A stretch of DNA of 64,000 bases from Paguma larvata (lineage: Eukaryota; Chordata; Mammalia; Carnivora; Viverridae): contig CM057839.1 in assembly GCA_030068075.1 (NCBI GenBank), positions 48,698,960-48,762,959 on the forward strand. Reading direction: 5' to 3'. Both the position numbers and the translations under genes were made by a program. Below, piece by piece: positions 25,101 to 37,827 of the stretch. The stretch's first letter is position 1. Each line of letters opens with the position of its first letter. The notes beneath the pieces were generated by a model. It was given only the letters and a program-made list of their open reading frames with translations, was not told the DNA's origin and made no database searches.

Positions 25101-26449
25101 AGCAAATTAATAATTATAGGACTTTCCACTTATACCATCCCTTCTGTCCTTTAAATCAGAATTCTCAGTACAGAATAGTGAGGAAATAGATCGGATACTG
25201 AGGTGGTTAAACAGAAACCGTATAGTCCTGACTGTGAATGGAAAGTTGTCAAATGAACTAATGAGATATCCATATAAAATATGTATAGATATATAGATAC
25301 AAAGATACATCTTAAATGTGTATTAATTTCTCTATCTATAGATCTATGTATTGTTTCATCATATATAATATATCATATAGATCCTACCCTCTTTAAGTAA
25401 GGCTGTAACTGGGGTGGAACACATGCAGGGGATTCTAGGATTGCCAGCAAATTCCTCTTTATCTGTTCACAAAGGTGTTTGTCTTATGGAAATTCATAAA
25501 ACTGTGTACTTGTTTTGTTTGGTTCACTATAGCTGTTATTTTTCAAAGAAGGACTAAAATGTCTAAGGTATTTCTATGATAAAGAATTAGTCATAATAAT
25601 AATTATACCCTTCCAATATTTTGATTACCCTTTCATCCATTCTGGCTCCATGATGAACATAATTCCTAACAACAAGGGCTGAGCTGCACATTACAACGTG
25701 TCCTGGTGTTGTATCTACACTGAAAGGAACCCACTTGATGGGATTGTCAGATACTGAAGCAACGTGTCACACTGAAGCTAACAAGTGACAAGCCACAAGA
25801 ACACCAAAATTTTCAAGCGTAAACTTCTTCATATATTGGAAAGTAAGAAATATTTCTTTTAAAATAATAACTGAAAACCTATATTAATTTTGGCAGCTTA
25901 ATTCTTTTTCTCTGAATCCGAATGGAATTAAAATACCACTTTCTCCTCTTTCCTTCACTGTTTTAATATTAACTGAATGTTACTTTAGCCCACGAAAAAA
26001 ATTTAAAAACTTCGAAAACTGTCCAAACTCAAAAACAAAGTGAAATCAAAGAAAAAATGTACTTTGCCTAACAAATCCAACTCTCTATTGAGAGCTCATA
26101 ATGAAAACTAATTTTAGCTATAAGCCCCTTTAAACAGATGCTACAGTACATGTAATTGTGTACCAAACATCCTTTTAAATTTATTTTTGCTTTAAACGTA
26201 ATGTGCTTTACTACAAACTATACAAGTCAATGAGCTCAAAATGAAAGTACTATTTTTACAGTGATATGTACCTATAATAATATTCAGTATAAAATGTGTA
26301 AGGTGTTCAATGCTATGATTTGTTTGGATAATGTAAGCACTCTTTAATAGTAATAAAATATAGGTCTATAGTGAACAATTCTAGTTATTTGCATTCCAGA
26401 TTTACAGATACTAAAAAACATTCCCTACTCTAATAAGTCTTGCAAATAC

Positions 26450-26545
26450 TAAGTGTGTTTGTGTATGTGTGTGGGGAGAGGGGGAGAGAAAGAGAGATAG
26501 GCAGAGAGAGACAGAGGCAGACAGAAACAGAGAGAGACAGAGGCC
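26450..26545. repeat. (TG)n to (GA/CAGA)n simple repeat
   Basis: A short TGTG run passes into GGGGAGAG/GACAGAGG-type purine-rich repeats. A 63-residue open frame here is an arginine/glutamate artefact. Confidence 0.85.
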
Positions 26546-26764
26546 TCTCAATTCAGAAAAATTGTCTTATGTTCTTACATTAGAAACAATGTATAATATG
26601 TCCCATGGGCATATTATTCAATTCATAAAATTTCACAAAAGACTGAGTTCTGTGGAATGAATTCTAAAAAATAATTCAAATTACAACACCAAAATATGTC
26701 TTTCTTGCCCCCAAATTATTTCTATTCTAAACCAGTAACTCATTTGTAGCTCATTAAAAAGAGG

Positions 26765-26786
26765 AAAAAAAAAAAAAAAAAAAAAA
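26765..26786 (+). repeat. Poly-A tract
   Basis: 22 consecutive A residues, with no identifiable retroposed body upstream. Confidence 0.9.
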
Positions 26787-27310
26787 GAGCTGTCAGTGTT
26801 TGGTAGCTGCCATTTCCTTAAGGGATTAAATTTAGTACTGAAAATCTGGTTTGGTAAAATTTCTAATTTAAACATTTGGACAACTGTATAGTTGTTCGCA
26901 TAATTTTGCCTTTACTATTTCTGTCTGCAATGTTAATCACAATTCTGGGACCTCTAAGAGTTGAACATGCCAATTTCTATCAGTTTGTGAAGTAATTGAG
27001 GATGGCAGCAAGATTTTCTCAGAAAGTACTTAGTGATGAATTGGAATTTTCTAAAATCTTATCAAACTTAACATGTAGCTCTCCTGAAATATCTGCATAT
27101 ATACTGATATACAGAAGATGTGGACCTATATGATATTTAGATTTTATGACATATAACATTAAAAACACTGTTTTAATATATTCACCCAGAATCAATCAAT
27201 AGCAACTATGAAATAAAGTGTTCTTTCTGTAGAAATTATAGAAAAATGTAAATTCTCAATTTTGCACCCATGTGTTTTCTAAATATCAAAACACTTTTAT
27301 ATGTTTTCTT

Positions 27311-27507
27311 TTAAAAAAAAATATTTCTTTATTTTTGAGAGAGAACACTAGCACGGGAGGGGCAGAGAGAAAGAGGGAGACAGAGGATCCAAAGAGGGCT
27401 CTGTGCTGACAGTAGAGAGCCCCATGTGGGGCAAGAACTCACGAACTGCGAGATCATGACTTGAGCTGAAGTTGGATGCTTAACCAACTGAGCCACCAGG
27501 GGCCTCT
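27311..27507 (-). mobile_element. SINEC, antisense
   Basis: Antisense SINE with the TTATTTTTGAGAGAGAAC tail side, GCTCTGTGCTGACAGTAGAG core, GAGATCATGACTTGAGCTGA and a head complement that has lost a few bases (GAGCCACCAGGGGCC). Confidence 0.92.
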
Positions 27508-27509
27508 TC

Positions 27510-29895
27510 CTTTATATATTTTCAAAGAAAGGTAAAATTTATTTGTGCTTTTTATCTATACATCGACATATTCAAACACATACTCAAGCTGAATATATAT
27601 TTTTACTGAAACTTCAGTATGGAATTCAATTACCAGTTTATGATAAAAATTCATGTGTGAGGTTCCATGATGTAGTGTTCTGATCCAGCATTCAAAGACA
27701 ACATCTATAAGCTGTGAGTTCCATTAGATAAACTGAAGGACATGTTGAAATAGGAAATGGAGGAGCAAATTTCTCTAGATGGGGTTCATACTTTAAAATA
27801 CAAAATCTCATTGGATAGGAGCAAGAGTAAGCACTGCAAATCAGTTGGGAAAATAAGGAGTTAAAGAAAAGATTGAACGGAGAAATGTGCATAGACTATT
27901 GTTTTTATCAATGTCAAAGATCCTTTCAAAGTTTGACTCTCAAAAACAACCTTTTACTCTTACAATGGATTTTGGAAAAACATTTTGCATTTGGGGAAAA
28001 AAACCTCAGTTTGGCAAATAAAAGAGACAGTAAACTAAAAAATTCATATCTAAATACCCTGAAGTCTTGCTATAACATGACCTACTATATATAAGATGAA
28101 TTTCTGTCTGAGGTGTTTCTATCTCATACTTCCTTCAAGGGAATTCATTAGAGAAAGAAGAAAAAGAATCTAGTGGTAACATTTTTTAACCTATAACAGA
28201 GTAATGTGGTGTTGACCATATTGTAAACTCCAGCATCCTTTTTACAAACAGGATAATTTCTGGGGACATTTTTTATAGTGTAGTCTAAAAAAGTTTTATA
28301 AGATCACCACATAAGATCTGTTTGTTCATTTATTTGTTCCTTATCCACTAGTAGCTTTATACATTTTTAGTCACTACAGGTGGTTTATAAAACATTAAAA
28401 AAATTCTAAAGAAAATCCTTGATAAAGGCATCTTTATTAACAAGGTGAAATAGAAAATGAAGAAAATAATCTACCTTTCTTGGATACAGACCTAATGTTT
28501 TCAATTATGCTCAAGTTTTCAATGAATAAGATGTGTTCAGCATGTGTAGGCAGGCTGTTATCCCAGCAATATGTAGAATTAACAAAAATCTTCCATTACT
28601 GAAAATCTTAATACTGAAAACCAAATATCTGAGATGGTTATAGAAACGGAATACAAGGAGAAAGTATCATCATCACATAGGATTAGGTTTTCTCTCTGTA
28701 AAGAAAAATAAGTAAATACCTATTTACATTGCTAATATCAAAAAGACAAAGGCACATGCATATTACGTAGGTGACCTGCCTAAATCCATAAACAAATGCA
28801 CTAAATAAAATTTAGTAGGAAAAATTTTATTTTTCCATTGTATTATTATGTAACCAAGTCAGAGATCGTGAATTCTTTCCCGATGACAATTTCTTAGATT
28901 CGCTACAATCCTGGCCCAGCGGTGACCTCCTATCTTTTACTACACTCTCCGTATGTGTATAACTAGTTCAGGTCATCCCTGTATTCAAACTGTGTGATTA
29001 TTTTCAAATCTCTGACTTCATGAAAGAATTTTTCTGTACCCGTTCCCCAGTTTTTATATTTTTTCCCATTCTACATAATTTGAGTGAAATGTTATCTACT
29101 TCATTTATTTGCAAGAGGCTCCATTACTGAAAAAAAAAATGTCATATTGTGGTTTGTATTATTATGCTTTCAGGATGAAATGCATAAATTGGGAGATATT
29201 TTTTATATATTTCCTACCTGAGACACTACCAGATGGTACTGTGTTAGTCTCAGGTCGATCATTATGCGAGAGACCTGGGCTCACAGCCAGACCAACACAC
29301 CATTGACTGAGAGAAAACAATGCAATGCTGAACTGTACATAAAAATCACAAGTGGCGCTTTTGTAATTTGAACAGACATCTGCTTTCACATGTCATGTTT
29401 ATCTCAAATATATACACATTCCTGATTTGATCTAGTTATGAAACTGAGCTTAAGAGGATAATTAAAATATATGTACTTAAGATATAGACACATTATATAT
29501 ATGTACATATATGCATGTGATACAGATTTCTGTCAATAACAGCATCAGCTACTCCTATATATGCATTTACTTTTCATGCAAATATACGTATGCACATACA
29601 CACAAAGATACATTAGAATACAAAAAACTGTAGGCATTTCTCTGAGCTCTCCCTGTTTGTGTATTTGTTTCTTAAGCTTCTCTGATGATACCTGAGAGTG
29701 AGGTTATTGTATTTACCTAGGAGGATCCCTGCATAACGAAGTCATCAACTAGACACAGCACATGGGTGAATACCCTGTTTTCTGATGGGGAGTCCTTTTA
29801 TTTGCTTTGGCAACAAATTTTCCAGAGAAATTCCTCATCTGAAGTTTTATAAAAGTGCAAATGTTTGTATTTTAATAAGCAAAAGGAAAAACCTC
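27510..29895. other. AT-rich gene-free DNA
   Basis: No gene or clear repeat recognised. The overlapping frames at 27692-28094 and 29109-29389 lie on opposite strands and have no family resemblance. Confidence 0.5.
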
Positions 29896-29898
29896 TTG

Positions 29899-30020
29899 TT
29901 TTCTTTTCTTTTCCTTTTTTTTTCTTTTCTTTTCTCTTTCCTCTTCTTTTCTCTTTCCTTTCCTTTCCTTTTCTTTCTTTCTCTCTTTCTTTCATTTTCT
30001 CTCTCTCTCTCTTTTTCTTT
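29899..30020 (+). repeat. Polypyrimidine (CTTTT/CTTTC)n tract
   Basis: About 120 bases of almost pure C and T, built from TTTTC, TTTCC and CTCTCT units. The phenylalanine/serine-rich frames on plus (29785-30072) and the lysine/glutamate-rich frame on minus (29798-30109) are by-products. Long polypyrimidine tracts can adopt triplex forms. Confidence 0.92.
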
Positions 30021-30029
30021 TGGTTTGGG

Positions 30030-30930
30030 AATATCCTTGATAGCATCTCTGATTCTTCATTTGTGCAGGTAGTGCTGTGATGACCCCATTCATCAAAATT
30101 GTTATCCAAACCTCAAGAAGTATATCTTCCCCTTCTTCCATCCCTTCATTTTCTAGTCTCTTTTGAATTTTTGACCATTGATAATATAGCTATGAGAACA
30201 CTATTAATGTTTTTCATAACAACTTCTTAGTGGATTTAATAGGTCATAGAAGATGTTTAATGAGAACAAAACCACCACAGGAGAATTTTAGCTTTATGTT
30301 GACTAGTTCATTATGTAGAGTTCCTTTACTTTGTAAAATACTACATAAATGATTTGGTTAAGCTGGTAGAGCTTAAATCTTTCAAGTACACATATTTTTA
30401 ATTACCTTCTTAAGTTTATTTTCATAACTAGATCCAATAAAAAAATGTATTTTTGAAGCTTTGCGGAGGGCACAAAAATCATTTTCAGTAATAAGGACTT
30501 AACATTTACATGGTAACATAAAGACAATTTAACAAGGCAATTAATCTTTAGGTAAGCACAATCCATCCATCCCAAAAACTTTTAGCTTATGAAGGCTGAT
30601 TGCAAGAGCAAATAAGATAGGCTTCTTTTTTAGAAACACTTCTATTATTGGTTTAAGCTTGTGGTGGGTTGAATTAGTAGGTGTTTTATATATAAACATT
30701 TATATCACATTATTTATATTCTGTAATATATATTGTATGCACTAAATTATGTATGTGTCTATATATTTGTGTATTTTTGTGTGAGATATGTATGTGTGAG
30801 CCACAGCTCCCAGTAGCCCCATGATCATGAGTGTAAACAACCCATATGCTGACAACCATTCTGTCCGTCACTTTCAGTACACTGCTCGATAAATTACAAG
30901 ATATTCAACAGTTTACTATAAACTAAACCT
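30030..30930. other. AT-rich gene-free DNA
   Basis: Nothing recognised apart from loose TATATG-rich sequence at about 30680-30800. Confidence 0.5.
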
Positions 30931-30934
30931 TGTA

Positions 30935-31160
30935 GGGGTGCCTGGGTGGCTCAGTCAGTTAAGCATCCAGCTCTTGATTTTAGCTCAGGTGATGATCTCA
31001 CGGTTCATGGGATTGAACCCCATCTGGCTCTATGCCGACAGCGGGGACCCTGCTTGGGATTCTCTCTCTGCCCCTCCCCTGCTTGTGCTCTCTCTCTCTC
31101 TCTCTCTCTTTCTCTCTTTCTCCCAAAATAAATAAATAAATTTAAGAAAATAATAAAATA
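30935..31160 (+). mobile_element. SINEC
   Basis: Sense SINE: GGGGTGCCTGGGTGGCTCAG head, GATCTCACGGTTCATGGGAT, a long (CT)n expansion at about 31089-31118 and an AAATAAATAAAT tail. Two overlapping 60-residue plus frames and one minus frame here are artefacts. Confidence 0.95.
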
Positions 31161-31289
31161 AAATAAACTTGTGTTGATTGTTTGCCCAAGTGTAGGCTAA
31201 TGTAAGTGCTATGAGCATATTTAAGATGGGCTAGGATAAGCTATGACGTTTGATAGACTAGGTGTATTAAATAAATTTTTAACTTATAT

Positions 31290-31520
31290 TTTCTTTTTTA
31301 AAGCTTATTTATTTATTTTGAGAGAGAGAGAGAAAGAGAGAAAGCATGAACATGTGAGGGGCAAAAAGAGAGAGGGAGAGGAGAGAGAAAGAATCCCAAG
31401 CAGGCTCTGCACTGTCAGCACGGAGCCCAACATGGGGCTTGATCCCATGAACCATGAGATCATGACCTGAGCCAAAATCAAGAGTTGGATGCCCAATCAA
31501 CTGAAGCACTTAGGTGCTCC
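31290..31520 (-). mobile_element. SINEC, antisense
   Basis: Antisense SINE: TTTATTTATTTTGAGAGAGA, GCACTGTCAGCACGGAGCCC, GATCATGACCTGAGCC and a diverged head complement (GAAGCACTTAGGTGCTCC). With the sense copy at 30935 it forms an inverted pair about 130 bp apart. Confidence 0.93.
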
Positions 31521-31524
31521 AAAC

Positions 31525-32430
31525 TTCTGGTATTTTCAATGTACAATGGTTTTATCAGATGTAACCCCATCCATAAGTCAAAACTTTGTCTATATAATCT
31601 CATTTCTTATTTTGTTCCAATTACTTGAAGTTTTAGGTTATATGATAGAGAAAAAAGCATAGAAATATATATTAAAATGTATTGTACCTGTAGATACCTC
31701 TTATTTAGGTAGGAGTTTTAAAAAGAATCGTTAAAAAGTGTACACGGTCTGAAGAACTTTCATCTATTACAGTTAAGGTTTAAAGTTATGCAATAAACTG
31801 ATGATTTTTTTCCGGTAAATGAAAAATTACATGACCTTCAGGATATAAAATTGGAACAGTAAATCCTAAAACACAGAGACAAATGGAAACATACCCCATA
31901 TTTCTGTTAAATATTAGTTAATAGCTTCATTATTTGCTACTTGAAAGACCTGGCATGCATTTTCCAGGATTATTGTTTCTATGTATTCTTTTAAAAGCAT
32001 GAATTACTTTAAAAGCAGAAGAAGGCTATTTTCAAAATATCATTTTACCATATTGAAAATGATTAACAGGAAATTGAGAAATGGTGAGAAATTGCTTTTC
32101 TTTTTCATTTCTGTTTGAGAAAAACAAAGCCCAAACACAGTTTTCAATAAATTCCAAGTAGACAAAGAAATAGAAAAATCCAACGTTGTCATCTTTCACA
32201 AACCACTAAGGTATGTTCATTCTTATTTATCTTAATTCATGAAAAAACCTATAAAGGCTATAAAAACACTGTCGATGAGGAATATGGGGGAAAAACAGAC
32301 TTGGGACCTTTTGGGAAATTAGAGGAAGGTCATGTTAACTTTTACCATGATAAATCTCTTTAATATTTTCACATTGCTTGGGTAATTGATATATGAGTAT
32401 AACTAGTATCCCAAAGTAAAATGTTGTGTG
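31525..32430. other. AT-rich gene-free DNA
   Basis: No gene or repeat recognised. Confidence 0.5.
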
Positions 32431-32434
32431 GTTT

Positions 32435-32530
32435 GTACTATTATCATTCAGAATTTAATAGATGAGGAAACCTGAAATTGAAAGGTCACAAATCTTTCAG
32501 AATCCTTTAGCTAGGCAAGTGAAATAGCCG
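32435..32530 (-). mobile_element. MIR core fragment, antisense
   Basis: ATAGATGAGGAAACCTGAAA...GGTCACAAATC...TAGCTAGGCAAGTG is the antisense MIR core order (fused here by decay). Weak but recognisable. Confidence 0.5.
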
Positions 32531-32636
32531 TTATGAGAATCATTGATTATTTTTTCCATATTCAAAATTTCAACACTCTTTTACCCTTCCATGAGGGATT
32601 GATAGTTAACACTCAAATGTATAAATAATTTTCTTA

Positions 32637-32840
32637 CAACATTTTTTAATGTTTATTTATTTTTGAGAGAGAGAGAGAGTGCCAGCAGGGAGGGGCAGAG
32701 AGGGAGACACAGAATCCAAAGCAGGCTCCAGGCTCTGAGCTGTCCGCATATAGCATCATATGGAGCTTGAACTCATGGACCACGAGATCCTGACCTGACC
32801 AAAGTCAAACGTTTAACTGACTGAGGCACTCACACACCCC
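32637..32840 (-). mobile_element. SINEC, antisense, perfect target-site duplication
   Basis: Antisense SINE with TTTTTAATGTTTATTTATTT, GAGAGAGAGTGCCAGCAGGG, the GCAGGCTCCAGGCTCTGAGC core and a decayed head complement (CTCACACACCCC). It is flanked by an exact 18-bp direct repeat, GTATAAATAATTTTCTTA, at 32619-32636 and 32841-32858. Confidence 0.96.
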
Positions 32841-33219
32841 GTATAAATAATTTTCTTAAATATTTATTCCGTTTTTAAAACAGCATGGCACATGCAATGC
32901 TTTATAAATGATTATATAAAACCACTTAAATATTTGCTTATTTCTAAATAAATTTTCCTGGGGAAGCTCCTAAATACTGCATATGGATGTTCCATTTTAT
33001 CATGACCAATTCTTTACATGATGCTATTTTACTTGAGTAAAATCTCCATGAGGGAAATTATTAGGTACAATCTTTATTACATTAAGTACTTAAAATATTT
33101 ACCTTTTTAATAGTAACCAATAAATATATTTGACTGCGAATGATAAAAAAATCATAAGACATTTTATTGTAATACTCTTTTATCCATGAGAATTTATACT
33201 GTGACAACATATAAATGTG

Positions 33220-33226
33220 TTATATA

Positions 33227-33267
<41 letters not shown>
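33220..33267. repeat. (TA)n microsatellite
   Basis: About 24 TA units with one C interruption near 33245. Confidence 0.95.
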
Positions 33268-33349
33268 GGGTTTTCGTTGGCCTCGCAGAAGTATATGTAC
33301 TATCTTATAATAATGACCAAGCCAAACAAAAGAAGATAAACAATAGCAA

Positions 33350-33352
33350 CAA

Positions 33353-33388
<36 letters not shown>

Positions 33389-33390
33389 AA
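33350..33390 (+). repeat. (AAAT)n microsatellite
   Basis: About ten AAAT units. Confidence 0.95.
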
Positions 33391-34237
33391 AGAAAGGAAG
33401 AAATCTTAAATTTACAGTTGATCAAGAAATGAAAAGAAAAATTAAACAAGTTTCACCACAGGTTTCACAGAACTATGAGATTTTTCAATGTGCAGAAATT
33501 TGGTCTTCAGAGATAGGTTTTGGGATAGAATGGATCATCATTCCTAAACTTAATTTTTTGTTTTTCCAACAAAATCTGAAAAGCACTTCCTAATTCCTTA
33601 AATTGAAAGTGAAAGAATAAGAGTTGAATAAAGTATAAGTAGTAATAAAAGCAATATGTTGCCTTTTCTCAAGAGGTCTGCAAATCTCGTAAAGGCAACA
33701 TAATACACTCACCACCTGCCAGAGCACTAGGAGTGACGGGGGTCCACCTTTGCGAGGACCAGGACCAGACATGCACGATTCTATCCAGGCCAACTCCTGT
33801 CAGTAGATTACCATCCCTTCTGATTCTCATCTGATTCTAAGTCACTCATCTCTTCCCTACTTTGCTCAGTTTCAGCTGAATTTTCTCTGCCTTTTGCATA
33901 GCTGCTTTCTTTCTCCTCACAATCTTTCTTCCTAAACTCAGAAAACAGAGTTTGTGATAAATTGTTTTCCCATCAATTTTTAGTAACTGACCAAAAATAA
34001 AAATATATTTGACAGTAACTCAGAAGAAAGAGAGCTATCTTAGTAATTCTATCATCGTTATATCATTGTGGGGATACAACAGTGAAATAATTTTGCATTT
34101 ATTTTGTGGTGAGGTAGTGAGGAAAATTCGTGTAGAATCACAAGTTTTAATGGGTATACAAAAATGGGCATATAAATCCCTACTGGGAAATAACAAAATA
34201 TAAGGACAACTTGGGAATCTAATTAGAAAATATTATT

Positions 34238-34472
34238 GGGGGCGCCTGGATGGCTCAGTCGGTTGAGCGTCCGACTTCGGCTCAGGTCATGATCTCGCGG
34301 TCTGTGAGTTCGAGCCCCGCGTCGGGCTCTGTGCTGACAGCTCAGAGCCTGGAGCCTCCTTCACATTCTGTGTCTCCCTCTCTCTCTGCCCCTCCCCTGC
34401 TCGCGCTGTCTCTCTCTGTCTCAAAAATAAATAAACCTTAAAAAAATTTAAAAAATAAATAAATAAATAAAA
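34238..34472 (+). mobile_element. Young SINEC with perfect target-site duplication
   Basis: Sense SINE that is close to what the other copies imply as consensus. It keeps many CpGs (GGCGCCTGG, GTCGGTTGAGCG, CCGACTTCGG, TCGCGG, TTCGAGCCCCGCGTCGGGC). It is flanked by an exact direct repeat AGAAAATATTATTG (34225-34238 and 34473-34486). Retained CpGs and intact flanks indicate one of the most recent insertions here. The 63-residue open frame in it is not a gene. Confidence 0.97.
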
Positions 34473-34489
34473 AGAAAATATTATTGAAG

Positions 34490-35425
34490 AAAGGTACTTA
34501 CAATAATACGTAGCTTTCCATAAAAAATACTATACAGCTAGATCTCTTGAGTATATAATCAAGTTTTTCTTCATATATAAATTTTGTATCAGAATTACTT
34601 ATAACTGAAACTTTGAAGATGGTATATTTATCTAATTTTTCTGCTCATCACCTGTAAATTGTTTAAGGAGAGTAAGTACCTGCATTTACAAAAAAAGATT
34701 TATGTGAAAATTTAAAATGTAAACCATAAATGATTATCTCTAAATATCTAAGGACAGAAATGAAAAATTATGCCACCCATATCCTAAATCAGTCACAAAT
34801 TACTTATTATTTTCCATTCCAATCTGACATTTACCAAAAATCCAATATTCTAAGATCAAACATTTATTTTAGAATACCTGATGTATATAGCATTTTACAA
34901 AGCAATATCACGAAAGTCCAACTCTATGTTCAAAGAAATTTACATGTGTCCAATGAAAGAGAATATTCACCTCTAATGGACATGGTTTTCTGCAGGTAAT
35001 AGGTTTGAATTTCAACCTTTGAAAGATAAATGGAAGACTTAAAGCTTAGAAATATTTGATGGGAAATAAAATAAAGTAGAAAAGTTATATTACTCTAAAT
35101 ACCAAGAAACAAATTCACAGAGGGATGAATGGGTTATTAACTATAATTTACAGAAAATTGAGAAACATATGATGAAAAGATATGAAAAAAACTCATGGAA
35201 ATAAAATCTGAAAATTTTAGTTAACTGTGAATAGTGTAATATGAACTAAAAAAATACAAAATTGTAGGTGAATTAGAGGATAACAGAATAATAGAAGACC
35301 CTACCCTTGCCTTGTTTCTCAAACACAGGTGGATAAATATCAAATCATTCTGAACACCCAAGAAATCGATCTGAGGGCTGAGGGAACAAACTACACAACT
35401 AGCTGGAGAGAAGAGGCCACATTGT
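34490..35425. other. AT-rich gene-free DNA
   Basis: No repeat or gene recognised. The 89-residue frame 34730-34999 has no family resemblance. Confidence 0.5.
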
Positions 35426-35511
35426 GGATGACAGGAAGTGTGGAGATGTAATTTGGGGGAGAAAAGGATCATGGGTGCTGTGAAGGGGTAAGGGACCCTT
35501 GATCACAGAAA

Positions 35512-35553
35512 GAGGAGAGAGAGAGACAGACAGACAGACAGAGACAGAGACAA
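35512..35553 (+). repeat. (GACA)n / GA-rich microsatellite
   Basis: GAGAGA passes into several GACA units at the left side of the HAL1-like element. Confidence 0.85.
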
Positions 35554-37746
35554 ACAGCAGTGCACGGAGGATCACATAAGAGAAACACTTCCCCAAACAT
35601 CACTCACTGGGAAAATGAAAAGGGATGATTATTGTGAGTGTTTACAATTAGCAGAGCTCAAAGAGCATAGAGTTTTAGACTTCTGTGCAGTGGCCTTGTG
35701 TGGATCCTGGCAGGCACAGCTGGTCGGCCTGTGGAGAGGGCAGAGGATCTCCTGCGTGGGATGCACTGGGAAAGATTTTTCTCCCTTCTTGCAGTGCATC
35801 TGGAAGAGGTGCCTTTGCCTCCCAGGGGACAAAAGAGCTGATGGATACCATTGCTCCACCACCCCTTAGAATGAGGGCAGGGACACCTGCTGAGGGCTGC
35901 CAGCTAACTCAGACTTAGGCTTGTTGCTGCACTTGACTCTAGAGTCCAAACTCCCGTGCACTGGTGCGACTGCCCTTCTGGGACAAACTGGCACCAGCCC
36001 CAGCACAGGAAGCCCCTCTCCCAGAGGACCAGCCTGAGTTCCTGCCATGTTAGTTCCCTAAAGTTTGGAGTTTGAATCTCAGCTGCATCCCTGAGATAAA
36101 ATACAGATGCATGGCACTGCCGGGTAAGCAGATGGCATGAACAGAGACAGGGTGAAGGTAGGGATCTGAGGGATAGCTGGGTCACACAAGGGGAGATTGT
36201 TTACTCTTCAGTAACAGTTTCCTAGATAACCACAGGCACGAACTTTCCTCTTTAGGGACAAGAGAGAGGTCTGGTGCCATTTTTTTCTCAACCACCCATT
36301 AGCACTGTTTGAATTCTGTGACCAGAAAAGTGCCAAAAGCGGAGACCTGAGCTGCTTACATCAAGTCCTGCCCCCTCTACAGTCTGCAGGTGCTTCTTTA
36401 CTAGGGAAAGTGTGCCTAATATCCAGAACGGCAGGCTCCTCCCCCAGAAGACCAGCATATATTCCCCGTGCCCACCAAGTCTACTGACCACAGAGTTCTG
36501 CAAAGCTTCAGCTCAAATGGAAGTAGGATCAGGCCTTTTTTAACAAGCAAACCAGAGCACATCTACTTAAAATTTCCCACATGCTACACAAGGTCCAGAC
36601 ACTCCCTACTGCAGGCAAGGAGAAACTCTGCAGAGGACTGACCTGAGGGAAAGAGCAGCCAAAACACAACAGCAAAGTATGTACAGCATGCACCAGAAAC
36701 CCGTCCTGAAGCACCAAGCCCTGGACAGTTTATTTCCTCTTCTTAATATAGCATTACTCTCAGGAGCAGGAAATATAACATACTTTCCCAACACACAGAA
36801 TATAGAGACCTAGATAAAATGCCTAGATGGTGGAATTCATCTCAAAAGAAAGAATAAGAAAAGGTCACATCCAGAGATCTAAAGAAACAGATATAAGTAA
36901 TAAGTCTGATCAAGAATTTAAAACAACAATCATAAGAGTACTAGCTAGGCTTGAGAAAAGCATAGTAGACACCAGGGAGTCTCTTACCACATAAATAAAA
37001 GACCTAAAACTAGTTAGGCCAAAATAAAAAATGCTGTAACTGAGATGCAAAAATGACCTGATGTAATGGCCACAGGATGGAAGAATCAGAGGAACAAGTA
37101 AGTGATATCGAAGGCAAAATTATGGAAAATAATGAAGGTGAAACAAGGAAAGAAAAATATTAGATTACAAATGTGGACTTAGGAACTCGGCAACTCCATA
37201 AAGAGTAATAACATCCATATCATAGGATTCTCAGAGGAAGATAGGGAATGATGTCAGGTTTATTTGAGAAAATTATAGCTGGAAACTTCCCTAATCTGGG
37301 GAAGGAAACAGACATTCAAATCCAGGAGGCACAGAGAACTCCCATCAAAATCAACAAAAGCAGACCAACACCGAGACATATCATAGTAAACTTTTCAAAA
37401 TACAGAGATAAAGAAAAAAATTTCTAAAAGCAGCAAGGAAAAAGGAATCTCTAACTTACAAAGGAAGACAAAGTTAGCAGCAGACCTCTCCACAGAAACT
37501 TGGCAAGCCTGAAGATAGTGGCACAATGTATTCAACATGCCGAATGGGAAAAATATGCAGCCTAGAATACTTTATCCAGTAAGGCTGTCATTCATAATAG
37601 AAGGAGAGAGCATTTCCCAAACAAAAACTAAAGGAGTTAGTTTATCCTACTCAAAGAATACAAAAATACTGATTCCAAGGGGCACATGTATCCGAATGTA
37701 TGGAAAGAGCCCAAATGTCCATTAACTGATGAATGGATAAAGAAGA

Positions 37747-37771
37747 GATATAGATAGATAGATGATAGATG

Positions 37772-37802
<31 letters not shown>

Positions 37803-37827
37803 GATAGATAGATAGAGATAGATATAA
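37747..37827 (+). repeat. (GATA)n microsatellite inside the L1 3' end
   Basis: GATA tetramers with a few GATGATA variants, located where L1 3' ends have a short TATATA stretch after GAATGGATAAAGAAG. It probably expanded from that seed. Confidence 0.95.

Larger units (their letters stand above)
25100..27300. other. AT-rich gene-free DNA
   Basis: No gene recognised. A TG/GA-rich tract lies at 26450-26545 and poly-A at 26765-26786. The segment 25380-25560 (GTTTGTCTTATGGAAATTCATAAAACTGTG) faintly resembles an old L1 3' end. Confidence 0.5.
32860..34235. other. AT-rich gene-free DNA with two microsatellites
   Basis: A (TA)n run lies at 33220-33267 and an (AAAT)n run at 33350-33390. The minus frame 33590-33793 has no family resemblance. 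Confidence 0.55.

Noticed and set aside
29798..30109. 103-codon Lys/Glu-rich minus frame
   Set aside because: It is produced by the polypyrimidine tract.
34238..34330. tRNA gene-like A and B boxes
   Set aside because: They belong to the tRNA-derived head of the SINE. There is no intact cloverleaf or anticodon arm, and the same head recurs in about twenty copies.
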